Shown one piece after another: positions 12,264 to 23,906 of a DNA stretch of 64,000 nt. Source of the DNA: Lumbricus rubellus. Lineage: Eukaryota > Annelida > Clitellata > Crassiclitellata > Lumbricidae. A program made the position numbers and the translations under genes. The stretch covers positions 28,658,406 to 28,722,405 of the forward strand of contig OX243820.1 in NCBI GenBank assembly GCA_945859605.1, in the 5' to 3' direction. The notes under the pieces were generated by a model. That model saw only the letters and a program-made list of their open reading frames with translations. It had not been told where the DNA came from and ran no database searches. The number at the start of each line of letters is the position of its first letter. Within the stretch, counting starts at the first letter, position 1.

Positions 12264-12578
12264 TAAAAATGGCTCCATTTGAGGTCGACACAGCCAAAAA
12301 TGCGCTGGTCGCTGGGGCTCCGCCCCAGACCCCGCTGGGGAGCTTACGGTAAATACAAAACCCTTCTCTTTTACAGTAGCAGTTTTAGTTTTATTGTTAT
12401 CCTGGTAGCTTGAGCGTTGCGACACTGAAAAACGACTTATTCTTAAAGTTTTCGCGACTTTTCCGTTCACAAATAGCTGGCAAACAAGAGCTTAAAAATG
12501 GCTCCATTTGAGGTCGACACAGCCAAAAATGCGCTGGTCGCTGGGGCTCCGCCCCAGACCCCGCTGGGGGAGCTTACG
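12264..12578 (+). repeat. 85-bp direct duplication (12264-12348 and 12493-12578)
   Basis: Two near-identical units starting TAAAAATGGCTCCATTTGAG and ending GGAGCTTACG, 229 bp apart, inside the hAT-like element. Confidence 0.9.
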
Positions 12579-12953
12579 ACGCTCCCCAGACCCCCTAATC
12601 GGGACGGGCTTCGCGCCTTCAGCGCCGCCACTCACGACCAATTACAATACAGTGTCCTGGCACTTCTTTTACACTTTAAGCATTGGTCATACTTAAGGCT
12701 TAAGCCCCCCCCCAAACGAAAAATCCTAGTTACGTCCCTGGTAAAAATAACAAACAGCGTGTCGACTCTCAGCCTCTGAGGCAGTCAGAATGTGTGACTG
12801 ACCTTTGAGTAGTCCGCCATCTTCAGGGTAAGCGATTTATGACCTCACACTGCAAAGACACATTTTACCGCATTGTCCTGCGTGTGAATGCACTCTTTCA
12901 AAATGGCGCTGACCAGACAATCTATTTTTGCTATTTATACTGTGACAATATGG

Positions 12954-13323
12954 CAGCGGTTCCCAACCCGTGGCCCGCGGGCCAAAAGTGGCCCGCGAGG
13001 CCTCACAAAATGGCCCGCCAGGCCTCAACAAGGGCACTGATCTCTCAAAGAATTAACAAAAATATATGAATAATTGACAATTTGGACAGGATAGAACATA
13101 ATATAATCATTTTCTAGTGCAAATTATTTTATTTTGAAGTCTATGAACATCAAACATCGTACTTTGAATTAATTATAACAATTTTTATATGCTTTTAGTT
13201 AATTAAATTTTAGCATTGTGGCCCCCTAAATGCCCTAACGTCCTTTAACTACGAAAAAGTGGCCCTCGTGTCCTCCAACTTAGAAAAAGTGGCCCTACAG
13301 TCAAAAAAGGTTGAGAACCACTG
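12954..13323. mobile_element. hAT-like MITE, CAGCGGTTCCCAACC type, TSD CAATATGG
   Basis: 370 bp with ends CAGCGGTTCCCAACC and GGTTGAGAACCACTG. These are classic hAT termini, similar to many animal hAT repeats. CAATATGG flanks both sides (12946-12953, 13324-13331). The interior carries GTGGCCC / GGGCCAC repeats. Non-coding. Confidence 0.95.
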
Positions 13324-13386
13324 CAATATGGAGTTAATTTCAGTTAATAGTAATATGCTTTTTGGTACTCCCATTGTATGTTGATA

Positions 13387-13565
13387 GTGCCGGTCTCAAA
13401 CCTCGGTAAAGGAGGAGGGCGACGCTGATGATCCTTGATATCACAGTGTAATAATAATATTACAGTGTTATTACGTGTTATTACAGTGTAATAATATTAC
13501 GTGTTATTACAGTGTAATAATATTAGTAATATATATTACAGTGTCGTTAAAATGAAACTACTATT
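13387..13565 (+). repeat. Short interspersed repeat (CCAGTCCCAAGCC type), expanded internally
   Basis: Core GGTAAAGGAGGAGGGCGACG, then CACAGTGT...CGTTAAAATGAAACTAC. A tandem (TGTTATTACAGTGTAATAAT) expansion splits the body. Confidence 0.8.
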
Positions 13566-14094
13566 GTAGAACTATGCCACGGAGGTTTGAGCTGATGACT
13601 AAGGGCAACCAGAATCATTCATCATGTTCATCTTTTAGAGAGAAAAAATCCCAAAACTTTAGCGACAGACAATCATTAAAACAACATGGCGATATGTACG
13701 CATGGAGGGGAGGCGGTGAATCAAATGCGCATGCCTACGTATTGGGGGGTCTACCAATCATTTGCGAATGCACAGGAAATGAAGGAGTGGGTGGGAGTGA
13801 AATCTAAACAATAATTTATCGTTTATTGGATTGCTTCTGCATGGATAAAATTTAATTTAGCTTATAATTGTCCTGCTCTATGGGATTCGTACGGGGAGGG
13901 GGAGGAGTGGGGTGCGTCAAGGGTACACATAGACGTAATTAACATTTTCTAGACACAAACATACACATGAATATGCAACATGTGTACGCAGGTGGGGGTA
14001 TAAAAGTCCATGTACGTACAGATGGGGGCAATTTTCCCGAGTTTCAGCGTGCATACTAATGATGTCACCATGCTGGGCAGTATTAGAAAATGCT
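13566..14094. other. No feature recognised
   Basis: A 77-residue ORF at 13574 has no recognisable family. Confidence 0.4.
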
Positions 14095-14270
14095 CCTTGG
14101 CGGCGCCACCATTTGCCTAGGTCACGGCAGGTCAATATTTGACCTGCCTAGTTTACTCTCGAGTCTTGACCAGACTTACGACCTGCCAAAAATTCTCTCG
14201 AATGTTTAATAATTATCTTCTTTGCATTTAATTTCTCCCACCTGCATGCTGAATAACAGTTTTGACCCTG
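14095..14270 (-). repeat. Dispersed repeat, second copy of 1091-1284
   Basis: Inverted and diverged relative to the first copy; shares GACCTGCCTA, AAAAATTCT.TCGAAT and CATGCTGAATAAC blocks in the same order. Confidence 0.5.
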
Positions 14271-14649
14271 AAGCGACTATAATATGCTGAAATCGTGTAG
14301 CAGGCCGCTTCTTGGTTAAAAATAGCCTAATAAAGTAGCCCATAGTATGGGTGATGTAAAACATAATTAATTTTAACAAAAGGCAACGTGTAAGGGAAGA
14401 GAAGAAAGAGGTAGGCCAGATTAAAGGAGGAAAGAATTTTCAAACTTGTCACATTGGCAAGATACATTAATTCATTCAGGGCATATACATTATACAATCA
14501 TAGCCTACAGTGCCTCCCAAAGAGAAGTACTCAGCCGTAACCTGGCGAAAAATAATGCAAAGCAAGGCAGGTATAAACTGCCCAAATTATGGGTGTATAT
14601 AATCTATAAATTAAACACTCCAGCATTCTTGATCCTGTGACTACAGAAC

Positions 14650-15567
14650 TAATCAACTGCAGAGAAAAGGTAAGTTTTATTTTATTCGGTGATAGCAATT
14701 TGAACTTCATTTGAATGTAAAACCTTATTGCAGAAATTCTTTGATGAATTTACTGCAACTATTTTGACAAATCTGTTGTAATTAAAAACTGATAAAGCAG
14801 CTGCTGAAACTGGTAACAGAAGAATTACAGACAAGCTACTCACATTACGCACAAAAATACTAAACTTCTGTACAATAATCATGTAGCTTTATAATATTTA
14901 CATCATCAATATACATTACTCTTCTGAATTGGGACTGAGTCATAAGCAAGATAGTGTTCAGAGTTATTCAAAAGAAACTTTTGCTAAAATAATAAAGTTA
15001 AAAATACATATGGAATTCGCTTCAAATTGCAAGTTTGTGTGATATCCAAACATTAGAATAAAAAATACATGCTGAAAATGCAGTTCCTCACATTCAATTT
15101 TATGAAATATCTAGAGTAAAAATCTGCATAAGAAATTTTTAATAATTATCACTTAAAGATTAGGGATCTGATTATCTCAACAGCCAATAATTAATCTCGC
15201 TTTCCAGTTTTACTTCAATTTATCCATTCAAAACACATTCACTTAATGCAAAACAGGTCTAAATCTGGATATTTCTAGGCAGCTATAGATCTATATTTAC
15301 ACAAACAAAACTCACACACATCATGACAAACTCTGTAAAAGCAAAATTCAAACAAAACAAATTCACATGGCATTTAGAGATAGTTAATTAATTAAATATC
15401 TATTTCCGAATCGCAGTTAATTTAAAAAAACGTTAAAATCGACGAGATCTGGAATATTGGGAAAAGCCACGGCACTGGTGGAAAACCCACACTGGTGGAA
15501 AAATCCACCCTGGTGGAAAAATCCACTCTGGTCTTCTGCGGACTGCGGCAATTCATCATCATCATCA
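14650..15567 (-). other. Probable 3' untranslated and downstream region of the protocadherin
   Basis: AT-rich, non-repetitive sequence directly after the stop codon on the minus strand. A TTTATT on the plus strand near 14689 reads AATAAA on the coding strand and could end the transcript, giving a 3' untranslated region of about 880 nt. No coding signal was seen. The end point is a guess. Confidence 0.35.
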
Positions 15568-16379
15568 TCATCGGGGCCGAGCGTAGCTAATTGGCAATTT
15601 GTCTCTGAAGAAGAGGTCGTCAATTTGGTCGCACAGGTCGTAGGGGTCAATTATGTAACTGCCTGAGGTAACGGTGGTGGAATTTTCGTCGTAGTTCCTT
15701 CGCGAACCACCAGAGGGGTCGGCGGCGGCGGCCATTGGAGTGCGCATTTCATGGAGCGCGTCACTCATGTCGGCGCATGAATACTCAATGCCTCCAGTGC
15801 AGTCCGAGTCCGATGAGTATGAAATGTTGTTGAGCGGTCTCTGTCTGTCGGGCCAACATGCCGCTGCTCCGCTCATGTTCTGATCGTAGTCCTGACTGTT
15901 CTTCTGGTTCTTAACTCTTTCGAACGGTTGACCAACACCACTTCCGGGACTGGGTTGATATTTGTCAACTTTGCAATCGTCTTGAAGATAATTCAGACGT
16001 CCATTTTCGTATCCGACCGAGTGCGGAAATCCGTTTCGATACACGGGTGACGTCAGCGGATCGACGCGAGTGTTCAACCGCATTGGGTGTGGACCTGGTG
16101 TCGATTGCATGTAACCGGAACCACCGCGGACGGGGGTCAGTTGCGCTGCGTCTTCGGCGGCCATGCGAATGATGGCGGCCCCGGGTTCGTAGAAACACCG
16201 TGGGTCGAAAGTACTGAGGGGAGTTGCAGGGGGCTTCTGATTAGGGTATCTATGGCTGCTCGCTGGACCAATGCCCGGTGCTATTCTGCTATCGCTATGG
16301 TAACCGGCGTTGAACTGCTGCTGTGGGATGTAGTTGTCATCGGCAAATCCACCTTCGGGTTTTGACGCTTTTGAAAAGT
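15568..16379 (-). CDS. Protocadherin, last coding exon (C-terminal tail)
   Basis: A terminal exon of 812 nt, entered in phase 1 from exon 3; the first codon is split and reads Asp. The acceptor is TTTTGTAG with a pyrimidine tract upstream. It encodes residues 1128-1397 and stops with TGA at 15570-15568. The segment is rich in Pro, Ser, Asn and Tyr, consistent with a disordered cytoplasmic tail, and ends with the distinctive patch YIIDPYDLCDQIDDLFF just before the C-terminus. Open reading in this frame continues back through 16379, well upstream of the internal Met at 16164, so that Met is not the gene start. Confidence 0.8.
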
Positions 16380-16485
16380 CTACAAAACAGAAAAGTTCTT
16401 GTTGCTAAGATCTGGCAAGACCACGTAAAAAATCTTCTTAAACTGCTAAGCTACCACTAGTAAAAGTCAAGTAACTTTTCACTGT

Positions 16486-16568
16486 GACAGTGCCAGTCCC
16501 AAGCCAGGATAACGGAGGAGGGCGACGCTAATGAACTTTGGTATCACACTGCAGTGTCGTTAAACTGA
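16486..16568 (+). repeat. Short interspersed repeat (CCAGTCCCAAGCC type), in intron 3
   Basis: Reads ACAGTGCCAGTCCCAAGCCA, then GGAGGAGGGCGACGCTAATG and CAGTGTCGTTAAACTGAAA. An uninterrupted copy, showing the empty site for the insertion at 41340. Confidence 0.85.
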
Positions 16569-17228
16569 AAATAAATAAGTGACTGCATCTCACCAAATAA
16601 AGACACTTGAACAGATCAGTCAAAAATAAACTGGGATAACAAATGGTTGTGGGGCCACATGAATTCTCAATAGGCGTATACTTAGCACGCGCTTTGGTGG
16701 AAGAGTGTAAGTCCCTTAAAATAATTTAGGTGAAATTAAGCCTCGTTGCAATTCCTGTACATTTCAGTCACTAGCACTGACGATGAAGAGAGGGGGCAAC
16801 CACGAGTGGCAAGCAAAACTAATCTTTCCATAGGCAGCAGAAAAAACAACACTGAGAAGAATTTTCATTGGATACTAAAACCCTAATCTGTTATGATATC
16901 CGACTATGATATTATATGCATACGGGAATACCAACGTATAAGCTTACACAATGTTAGTGATACTGTTATAACTCTGCTATTATAATTGCTGTTATTGTCA
17001 TTTATCTTAATCATTGTAAATCGTGTTACTATTATACTTTAATTTATTGCTATTATCGTCGTAATCATCATTATCATTAGTATATCATATGCAATAGCCT
17101 ACGATATTTTTTTTAACACAGGCAGAAATGATTTCCGGAGAAATAGCCTATGAATTTTATCTGTTGTGCTCAAATCTCATCAAATAACTGGCAACATTTA
17201 AAGACCACAAAAAGAGACTCACACAAAG

Positions 17229-17420
17229 AGTAGCAAAGACAATAACTAATGACAATAATTAATGACAATAACTAATGACAATAGCTAATGACAATAGCTA
17301 ATGACAATAACTAATGACAATAACTAATGACAATAGCTAATGACAATAGCTAATGACAATAGCTAGTGACAATACCAATTGACAATACCAATTGACAATA
17401 GCTAATGACACTAGCTAGTC
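17229..17420. repeat. 13-bp minisatellite AATGACAATAGCT, about 14 copies, intron 3
   Basis: Alternating CTAATGACAATAA and CTAATGACAATAG units. Confidence 0.9.
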
Positions 17421-17940
17421 AATGTGCCGAGCAACACATATTCGAAAGGAAATAAACTCTATCCAGGTGAAAATCGGAAACACAAAGAACACAAAAACAG
17501 ATGGCGAATTCAACATATGCAGCACGCTCAAGAACGCTAGTCATGATACACAATAGGCCTATCATATACACATATGGGCTCAAAACAGATCTCGTGGGAT
17601 TGCTGTAGATCCCACGTGGGTCTCACGTGGCATGCAGGGAGGAAACCTGATTCGGTCATATCACTGAAGATCGGTTTTGTTTCTCTAGCAACCAATATCT
17701 ATAGAATCTGTTTTGATGTTCTAGTCCAGCCGCACAAATGTTTACAGAAGATATCCACACAGTTCTGTCAATACTGAAAACCAGATCACACTGCTGCTGC
17801 ATGCATGTGTAATCGTGTATATATGTATTCGTATAGACATTTATATAGCGTCTTACAATAATCTCGCAAATGCGCTGCGATAAGAATACAGTGATCAGGG
17901 TAATCAGGTAAAGATGGCTACAACGATAATCCTGACGAGC

Positions 17941-18032
17941 GAAAACAAAGGAAACCAAAGAACAGCAAAAGCAGAAACAAAGGAGACCAAAGAACAACAA
18001 AGGCAGAAACAAAGGGAACCAAAGAACAACAA
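17941..18032. repeat. 33-36-bp tandem repeat, intron 3
   Basis: Three units of AAACAAAGGAAACCAAAGAA plus CARCAAARGCAG. Confidence 0.8.
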
Positions 18033-18095
18033 AGGTAGGCCATCGAAAGCATGCAAACAGACACAAAAGAACACACTCGTCTACTCGCTACATAC

Positions 18096-18279
18096 CTACT
18101 TGCAGGGTGTTGCCGTGAGGATCCGGCGGACCGTTCCTTGCGGTGTGCGCCGCTGCCAACGCCGCCGCACCACTCTCCCCTTCCTCGCTTGGACCGTGAC
18201 CGCTGTCCGTGTTCGACCCTTCGCCCGAGTGAATGCTGTCCACGTCGTTATCATTCAAAGCCCTTATCAGTCGGTTGAC
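18096..18279 (-). CDS. Protocadherin, coding exon 3 (acidic Ser-rich tail segment)
   Basis: An internal exon of 184 nt: 61 codons plus one base. It encodes residues 1067-1127, beginning VNRLIRALNDND and including the acidic Ser/Gly cluster NTDSGHGPSEEGE, the kind of short conserved motif seen in delta-protocadherin tails (general resemblance, not aligned). Two donors are possible. GTAGGT after CAA at 18100 would leave phase 0 and put exon 4 out of frame. GTATGT after TAG at 18096 leaves phase 1, which joins exon 4 in frame and is the better consensus; I chose it. The acceptor is AAAAG|GTC at 18280. Confidence 0.75.
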
Positions 18280-19377
18280 CTTTTGATAAGAAAAAACATT
18301 CGAAAGTGATAACAAGGTGTCATGCAGATTAATGCTTTCATCAAGTTATTATTGTTATTATTTAATACTAGATTAATTGGTATAAAAAACGAATAGACAC
18401 ACCGCTATCAGATAACAGGTTAATACTAAATAGCTCAGGTTCTGAAAAAACACGGCCGTGCCATCAATATAAACTTACCAGCTCAAATCTAATCTAACCT
18501 AATCTAATCTAGTCTTAGTAGTCTAACTCATATAGCACCCTTCCAAAGTAAAATTGCACTTAATAAGTGACATTCTTAAACATTGAAGTTATACTTGCTA
18601 CAACTGCAACTACGAAAATTTATATAGCGCTCCATCAGGATGACTATATTTAGAAGCGACTACGGTAACTTCTATAGCAATATATAGCATCTCAAGTATC
18701 AAGCTATACACTCTATAGAATGCTATGTGGAGCTAGATCTATTGCAGAGTTTGATCTAATATGCATGTACTTATAGAATTAGATCTATTGTAAAGTTATA
18801 CCTAATGTATATTAAAGTTACACCCCCTAACTTCATATATATTACATTACATACTATATAGAAATTGCTAATTACATTACAATAAATATATATCATGGTC
18901 AAAAAGAATTCAAGTTGCTGCCCACGTAAGATTTTCTCAATTTACAACTTAATTTTTAAATTCAACAAAGACACAACGAAGTTTTAACAAGTTATCGGCA
19001 ATCACTTCCTACTGCAAACACCAATGCCTCAACTTATCATTGTAGAATAACTTTCTCAAATAAAATGCCAGGGGGGCTTGACAACCCAGTGGACGCACTT
19101 CCTTTCCTGGCCCCGGATACCCGGATACCCTGCTACTAATCAAAACCGGACCTTGGGTTAACCTCGATACTTATCAAGCGGCGACCAGAGCTCGAGGTCA
19201 CCAGAGGTGGCATTAACTTGTCCAGTCGTCTGATATCCCAGATGACTTAATGCTGTCCAGTCCGAACCCCCCCCCCCCCAGCCTACCCCCTCTCCAGTTG
19301 GCTCTAAACCGTCGGTCCACACTGTTAGCACTTCAAGTGATCGCGGCCGCATCCAAAATGGTCGATGGCTTCACCAA
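18280..19377. other. Intron 2, mostly unique sequence
   Basis: AT-rich with a short (AATCT)n near 18490. A GC-richer stretch at 19070-19370 has no recognised feature. Confidence 0.4.
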
Positions 19378-19575
19378 TCTCTGTATCTCTGTCTATGTCT
19401 CTCTGTCTCTGTCTCTTTTTCTCTGTCTCTCTGCCTCTGTCTCTGTCTCTCTGTCTCTTTTTCTCTGTCTCTGTCTTTTTTTCTCTGTCTCTCTGTATGT
19501 GCCTCACTGTCTGTCTCTGTTTCTGCCTCTGTATCTCTGTCTATGTATCTCTGTATCTCTGTCTGTCTGTCTCTC
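19378..19575. repeat. (CTGTCT)n microsatellite, intron 2
   Basis: Imperfect CT-rich array; ORFs in it are artefacts. Confidence 0.9.
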
Positions 19576-19664
19576 ACTCACTCTTACTTCAACTCGTCAA
19601 CAGTGTCAATATAATGAAGGGTAGATCAACCACTTAGGCCAGCCTGACAGACAGACAGCCGTGG

Positions 19665-19925
19665 GTATGAAGTGTTAGCGTCTTCATTTTCTTAGCCTTA
19701 GCATATGAGGGCAGATGGCCAGTCCTCTCCCTTGCTGTCCGCTCTTCCCATCAACAGTGTACGGTCAGTGTACTCATTGTGGTTGAGTTGCGGCAATGTA
19801 GATGGCGCCAGTGATAAGAAATCTTCAAACGAATTTATTTCTGACTTGGTTAGGATTTGAACCAACAACATCTGGATTGACTGCCCAGAATTCTAACCAC
19901 TTCGCTGTCATGCACCATAACAATA
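19665..19925 (-). mobile_element. tRNA-derived SINE, family 1 (head and body)
   Basis: On the minus strand the head has an A-box-like AGTGGTTAGAATTCTGG and a B-box GGTTCAAATCC, the internal promoter of RNA polymerase III. The body (plus strand) reads AGTGTACGGTCAGTGTACTC and GCATATGAGGGCAGA. The body recurs at 38655, 45262 and, on the plus strand, 62205. Confidence 0.75.
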
Positions 19926-20024
19926 TATATCAGGGCGAGAAATGCGGGGGGAGGGTTGTAGGGGTCAACCTCTAGTTATTCTAGGACCACATAGTAAAGT
20001 CTTCTCTGTACACCCCAATAACTC

Positions 20025-20260
20025 GTGGAGAGCGGTGGGGTATACACTATACAGTGGGTATGTTCGTTGCCCTGCAGCCGGAAGGTATCAGGTTCGAATC
20101 CATCTCAAGCCGCCGCATAGGGACCTTGGGCAAATCCTTCACTTACAATTGCTCAGCACTTCAGCATGAAACTCCGATGCAGTGTCCGCGCTGTAGTCGG
20201 GAGCGCCTCTGAGTAGAATGAGCTGGAAGGGGCGCCATAACACGTGCACATACAAACATA
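20025..20260 (+). mobile_element. tRNA-derived SINE, family 2, copy 1
   Basis: B-box CAGGTTCGAATCC, then GACCTTGGGCAAATCCTTCA, AATTGCTCAGC and the tail GGGAGCGCCTCTGAGTAG with GGGGCGCCATAA. This is the most complete copy in the window. Confidence 0.8.
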
Positions 20261-20496
20261 CATAAATCATTTTTACAATTCTCGTATAAACTGCACGATT
20301 ACACAACCTTTATCAATATACTGCGATGCCAATATCTTTATCTATGTCTATAGTACTTTGGCTGCCGAACATGCTTCATTTAATTTGTCTTTGGGGTCTC
20401 GTGAATTTCCCCGATCAGATGGAGCGTGACATCAGCACAAACCTCTGCTTCGATGTAAATATCGACTGAAGCCCGATTGTGCGGCACGCATATCTA

Positions 20497-20583
20497 CAGG
20501 GTTGGCCATAAAAAGTACCCCCTAAGGTTTATGCCAATATCTCGGCCAGAGTTAAGAATTTTTAAATGCAATGGCCCACCCTG
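20497..20583. mobile_element. CAGGGTG-family MITE, minimal copy, intron 2
   Basis: 87 bp, TA on both sides, ends CAGGGTTGGCC and GGCCCACCCTG. Keeps TGCCAATATCTCGGCCAGAG from the long copy; the rest is deleted. Confidence 0.8.
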
Positions 20584-20807
20584 TATATAAAGATGTTAAA
20601 TTCTGCAACCCCCATACAGTGATCAGACCTTCAATTAAATGCATCATCAATTATTTCATAGTTACACATCTTTTTATAACATTTCCAGATATTTGATCAG
20701 CTGATTTTCAGGAAGAGAAGAATTGCCTGCTCTTCAGATTGCTCAGCAGCAGTTTTTAAAAATTTGCCACATTGATGTACATATATGTAGCACCACAATA
20801 ACAAACT

Positions 20808-20872
20808 GTCATGTAATTTGTCGTGTAATTTGTCATGTAATTTGTCATGTAATTTGTCATGTAATTTGATTC
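20808..20872. repeat. 12-bp tandem repeat CATGTAATTTGT, intron 2
   Basis: Five units, one with CGTG. Confidence 0.9.
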
Positions 20873-20889
20873 TTCAAGTGACTCCAATC

Positions 20890-21305
20890 GAACCAACAAT
20901 ACGAACCCATAGCAAACGAATTTGAATCCAGTACAACAAAGGGATTTAAGGCAAAAAAGAATTGTAACCCACCGCAAATGAATTTCAATCCACAACAAAT
21001 GAATTTGAACCCACAACACAGTGATTTTAACCCATAACAATGGAAGTTAAACCCAAAACAAAGGGATTTGAACCCCACAACAAATGAATTTGAACCAACA
21101 ACAAAGGTATTTGAACCCACAAAAAATAAATCTGAACCAACAAAAATGAATTTGAACCCACAACAAATGAATTTTAAGTTTTTTAACACACAACAAATGA
21201 ACTTGAACCCACACCCAAAAACATTTGAACCCACAAAAATGGGATTTCAGCCCAAACAAAGGTATTTGAACCCACAATAAAGGGATTTGAACCCACACAA
21301 AAAAG
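20890..21305. repeat. Degenerate 20-23-bp minisatellite, intron 2
   Basis: About 18 units of AAATGAATTTGAACCCACAA. It ends about 25 bp from the exon 2 donor. Confidence 0.9.
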
Positions 21306-21330
21306 CACTCTGTTGCCCTGTTCAACTGAC

Positions 21331-21564
21331 CTGGGCAACACTAGCACAGGACAGTCTTCGGTCGTGATGATAGCAACTTGCCTCGACTTCTTTGCTTTGC
21401 TGAAGTAGTGGAACAGTCTGACTTCCATGGTAGTCACCTCGGCCAAACTTCGAAATACTCGACATCGTGTTGTGAAGAGGAGGTGCAGCGGCGGCTGCAG
21501 CGGTCGAACTTGACTTTGCTGAAGAATTGTTCATCCTCAGCAATGAACTTGAAGCTTGTGGATT
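21331..21564 (-). CDS. Protocadherin, coding exon 2 (cytoplasmic tail)
   Basis: An internal exon of 234 nt, exactly 78 codons, phase 0 at both ends. The acceptor is a pyrimidine tract ending TTTCAG at 21565; the donor GTCAGT starts at 21330. It encodes residues 989-1066 of the joined protein, starting NPQASSSLLRM and ending CASVAQ. The sequence is low in hydrophobic residues, with a run of six alanines and many Ser/Thr, as expected for a disordered signalling tail. I recognise no catalytic or folded domain. A degenerate minisatellite begins about 25 bp beyond the donor in the intron. Assignment to the protocadherin rests on strand, spacing, phase match and character. Confidence 0.75.
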
Positions 21565-21759
21565 CTGAAAGAGGAATAACCAACATTGAAACACAACAAA
21601 TACATGAATCAAAACAGTTGAGAAATTAGCAGATGATCAAATATTTGACCGATGATCTTATCAGTAACTGAAGAAATTTGATATTCTGATTAAAACATCT
21701 AAATACGTGCAATAGGCCTACCTCAAGATACTCTTGGAGAACTACCATTCATGTGTGTG

Positions 21760-21850
21760 TGGGTGTGTGCTTGTATGTATGTGTATATGTATGTATAAGT
21801 GTGTGTGTGTGTGTGTGTGTTGTGCACGTGCATGCATGTTTGTTTGTGTG
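21760..21850. repeat. (TG)n microsatellite, intron 1
   Basis: Interrupted GT run. Confidence 0.85.
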
Positions 21851-23568
21851 TCTAATACAGCAAAATGCCGTACATTTACACGAGAGTAAACCTAACTTAT
21901 AATTATAAATGAGAAGTTCTCACAAGGATTTTTTTTAAAGCAAGTATAATCATGTATGAATATGGCAGGCCGCCGGCATTTAGGTAGCGAAAAGAGCATA
22001 AAAATATAATTAATGAAAATATTGATACATTCATACTGCAGCACACATCTATAAGGATTTTTTCTGTCGACCTAATGCCTACTGGCTGTATATAATACCA
22101 ATTTTTGCGCTAAAGAAATGCGGCGATGACGACGACTGCCAAAAACACGGCTGCTGGCCAGACGACCTATCATCAGACTCCACGCTCAACCTCTATCGCC
22201 ACCAACCAACCCCACCCACCCCATCCCACCCCACGAAAGCCTTTCCCGGTTGTCACTTAAAATATTCATGACAGAAATTTCTTATTAGTTAATCAGATTT
22301 GAGATAAATGATGGAAATGGCTTGCTGTCAGTTTTCATTCCGATCGCCGTGAGTTGTCCGCCACCTGCAACTAACCATCCACCCATCCATCCACCCTTCC
22401 ATCCATCAGCTACACAAGGACATTGAGAGGCACGAGGGTAAGAAAGAGGAGCCAGAAGGACGCAGAACCGATGTCGAGCAACGACCTTTTCAAGACAAAC
22501 GCTTGAGGCAACATGTCGGTAATTAACTTATACGCCAAGGAAAAGTTTTTGCTGCTCAAAAACATAATCGATCGCAAATATATCAGTGTTCTCCCTAATA
22601 ATTATGCCTTCCAGTAAAGAAATGCGCTATATAATTTCAATCTACGTCAATGATTCAACTGGAACCAGCGTAATTATATATGACGCATTCCTAGAATAAG
22701 AATACCCTCAAGTCAATGCAAAATATAATAGTAGGTCTACGCAATTATACACTAACGACTCCGGCTGAGCTAGCGTGATGCATTCTTGTTTATTTATACA
22801 TATAATACATAAATACAGCCTTTAAATGCATACACACAATTACACAACTCGTTGCTCCACACGCCAAAACCATTATTAAGGTGATTTTGTAACATATTGA
22901 GCCCGATATAGCATTTCGAAGGTCTTGCATCAAGCTTCAAGCTGACAGAAAAATTATTGCTAGGCCTAGCTTAATTCTAACTCAAGACATGGCCAGGCCA
23001 CGCCAAAAGTGATCCAGTTAAAACAATTGAGTAAATAATTTAATTAAAAGCGAATCAATAGGTGCATCAAGAGCATTAGAAGTGTCTTTTAAAAAAACTT
23101 TTTTAATAAAATAAAAATATGAGTATTTTAAACATAATTATTAATTATTCTTAATTCTTATATATAAAATTCTGTATTAAAAAACCGCAAACGTAATTAA
23201 ATAATTTAGCCTCGACAGGTTTTTAAATGAATCTCAACTAAATAACTTGATTAACTTGAATTCTTTCCTGCTCCATTCAAGAACCTAATAAAAATGAATA
23301 TCATTGGTTATCTTCAACCTTTTTAAACAACCATTCTTTTCACATGCCTATACATCACATAGGCAATAATACATAAATATACAGTTACTGTAGGCCCTAC
23401 AACTATTCTTTTCATGTATACATAGGCACATGTACATAAACATACAGCACATACATCAACCATTCTTTTCATGTGTGTATAGGCACATAATTTATACCGG
23501 CCTACAATTATGCATGTACAAATTGTACATACATGTACAACGTCATACAAATACCATTCATCTTTCGT
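21851..23568. other. Intron 1, no feature recognised
   Basis: AT-rich sequence; a C-rich CCACCCATCC patch near 22200-22410. No gene or element ends seen. Confidence 0.4.
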
Positions 23569-23655
23569 CGGAGCTGGGCTGGAAGCGCCTCTGCGTAGAT
23601 TTCTTGAAGGGGCGCTATACAAATCCATAGAACGAAGAAATGAATGAATGACTGA
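23569..23655 (+). repeat. SINE/LINE shared tail fragment
   Basis: Reads GGAAGCGCCTCTGCGTAGAT and GGGGCGCTATACAAAT, then a short (ATGA)n end; the 5' part is missing. Confidence 0.75.
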
Positions 23656-23749
23656 ATGAATACGACACACACCACACACACACAAAAACTGACCCATAAA
23701 CATAGCACAACAATAATTCCCTTCCACACAGCCAACAACCGCCGACTAG

Positions 23750-23906
23750 AGCCTAAGATCATTTTTTCCCGCGCAAGCGCTACAACAACAACAACAAGTC
23801 GCGGATGAATCTTATGAAATTTGCTGCGCAACATTTCTGTGAATGCGCGCATGAATAATTCAGTCAGATCATTACGACTCTTTATCAACACCACGCATCG
23901 TCAACA
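23750..23906 (+). promoter_or_regulatory. CpG-dense, promoter-like stretch before the candidate exon
   Basis: Contains CCGCGCAAGCGC, GTCGCGG, CTGCGC and GCGCGC in an otherwise AT-rich intron. No clear TATA box. Function is inferred only from composition and position. Confidence 0.25.

Larger units (their letters stand above)
11745..12740. mobile_element. hAT-like element with TSD GTAAAAAT, hosting a nested MITE
   Basis: 996 bp with ends CAGTGACGTAACTAG and CTAGTTACGTCCCTG, and GTAAAAAT directly outside both (11737-11744, 12741-12748). Subterminal runs AAGCCCCCCCAAACGAA occur near both ends. It contains the complete element 11843-12191 and an internal 85-bp duplication. Without the nested insert it would be about 640 bp. 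No transposase. Confidence 0.92.
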
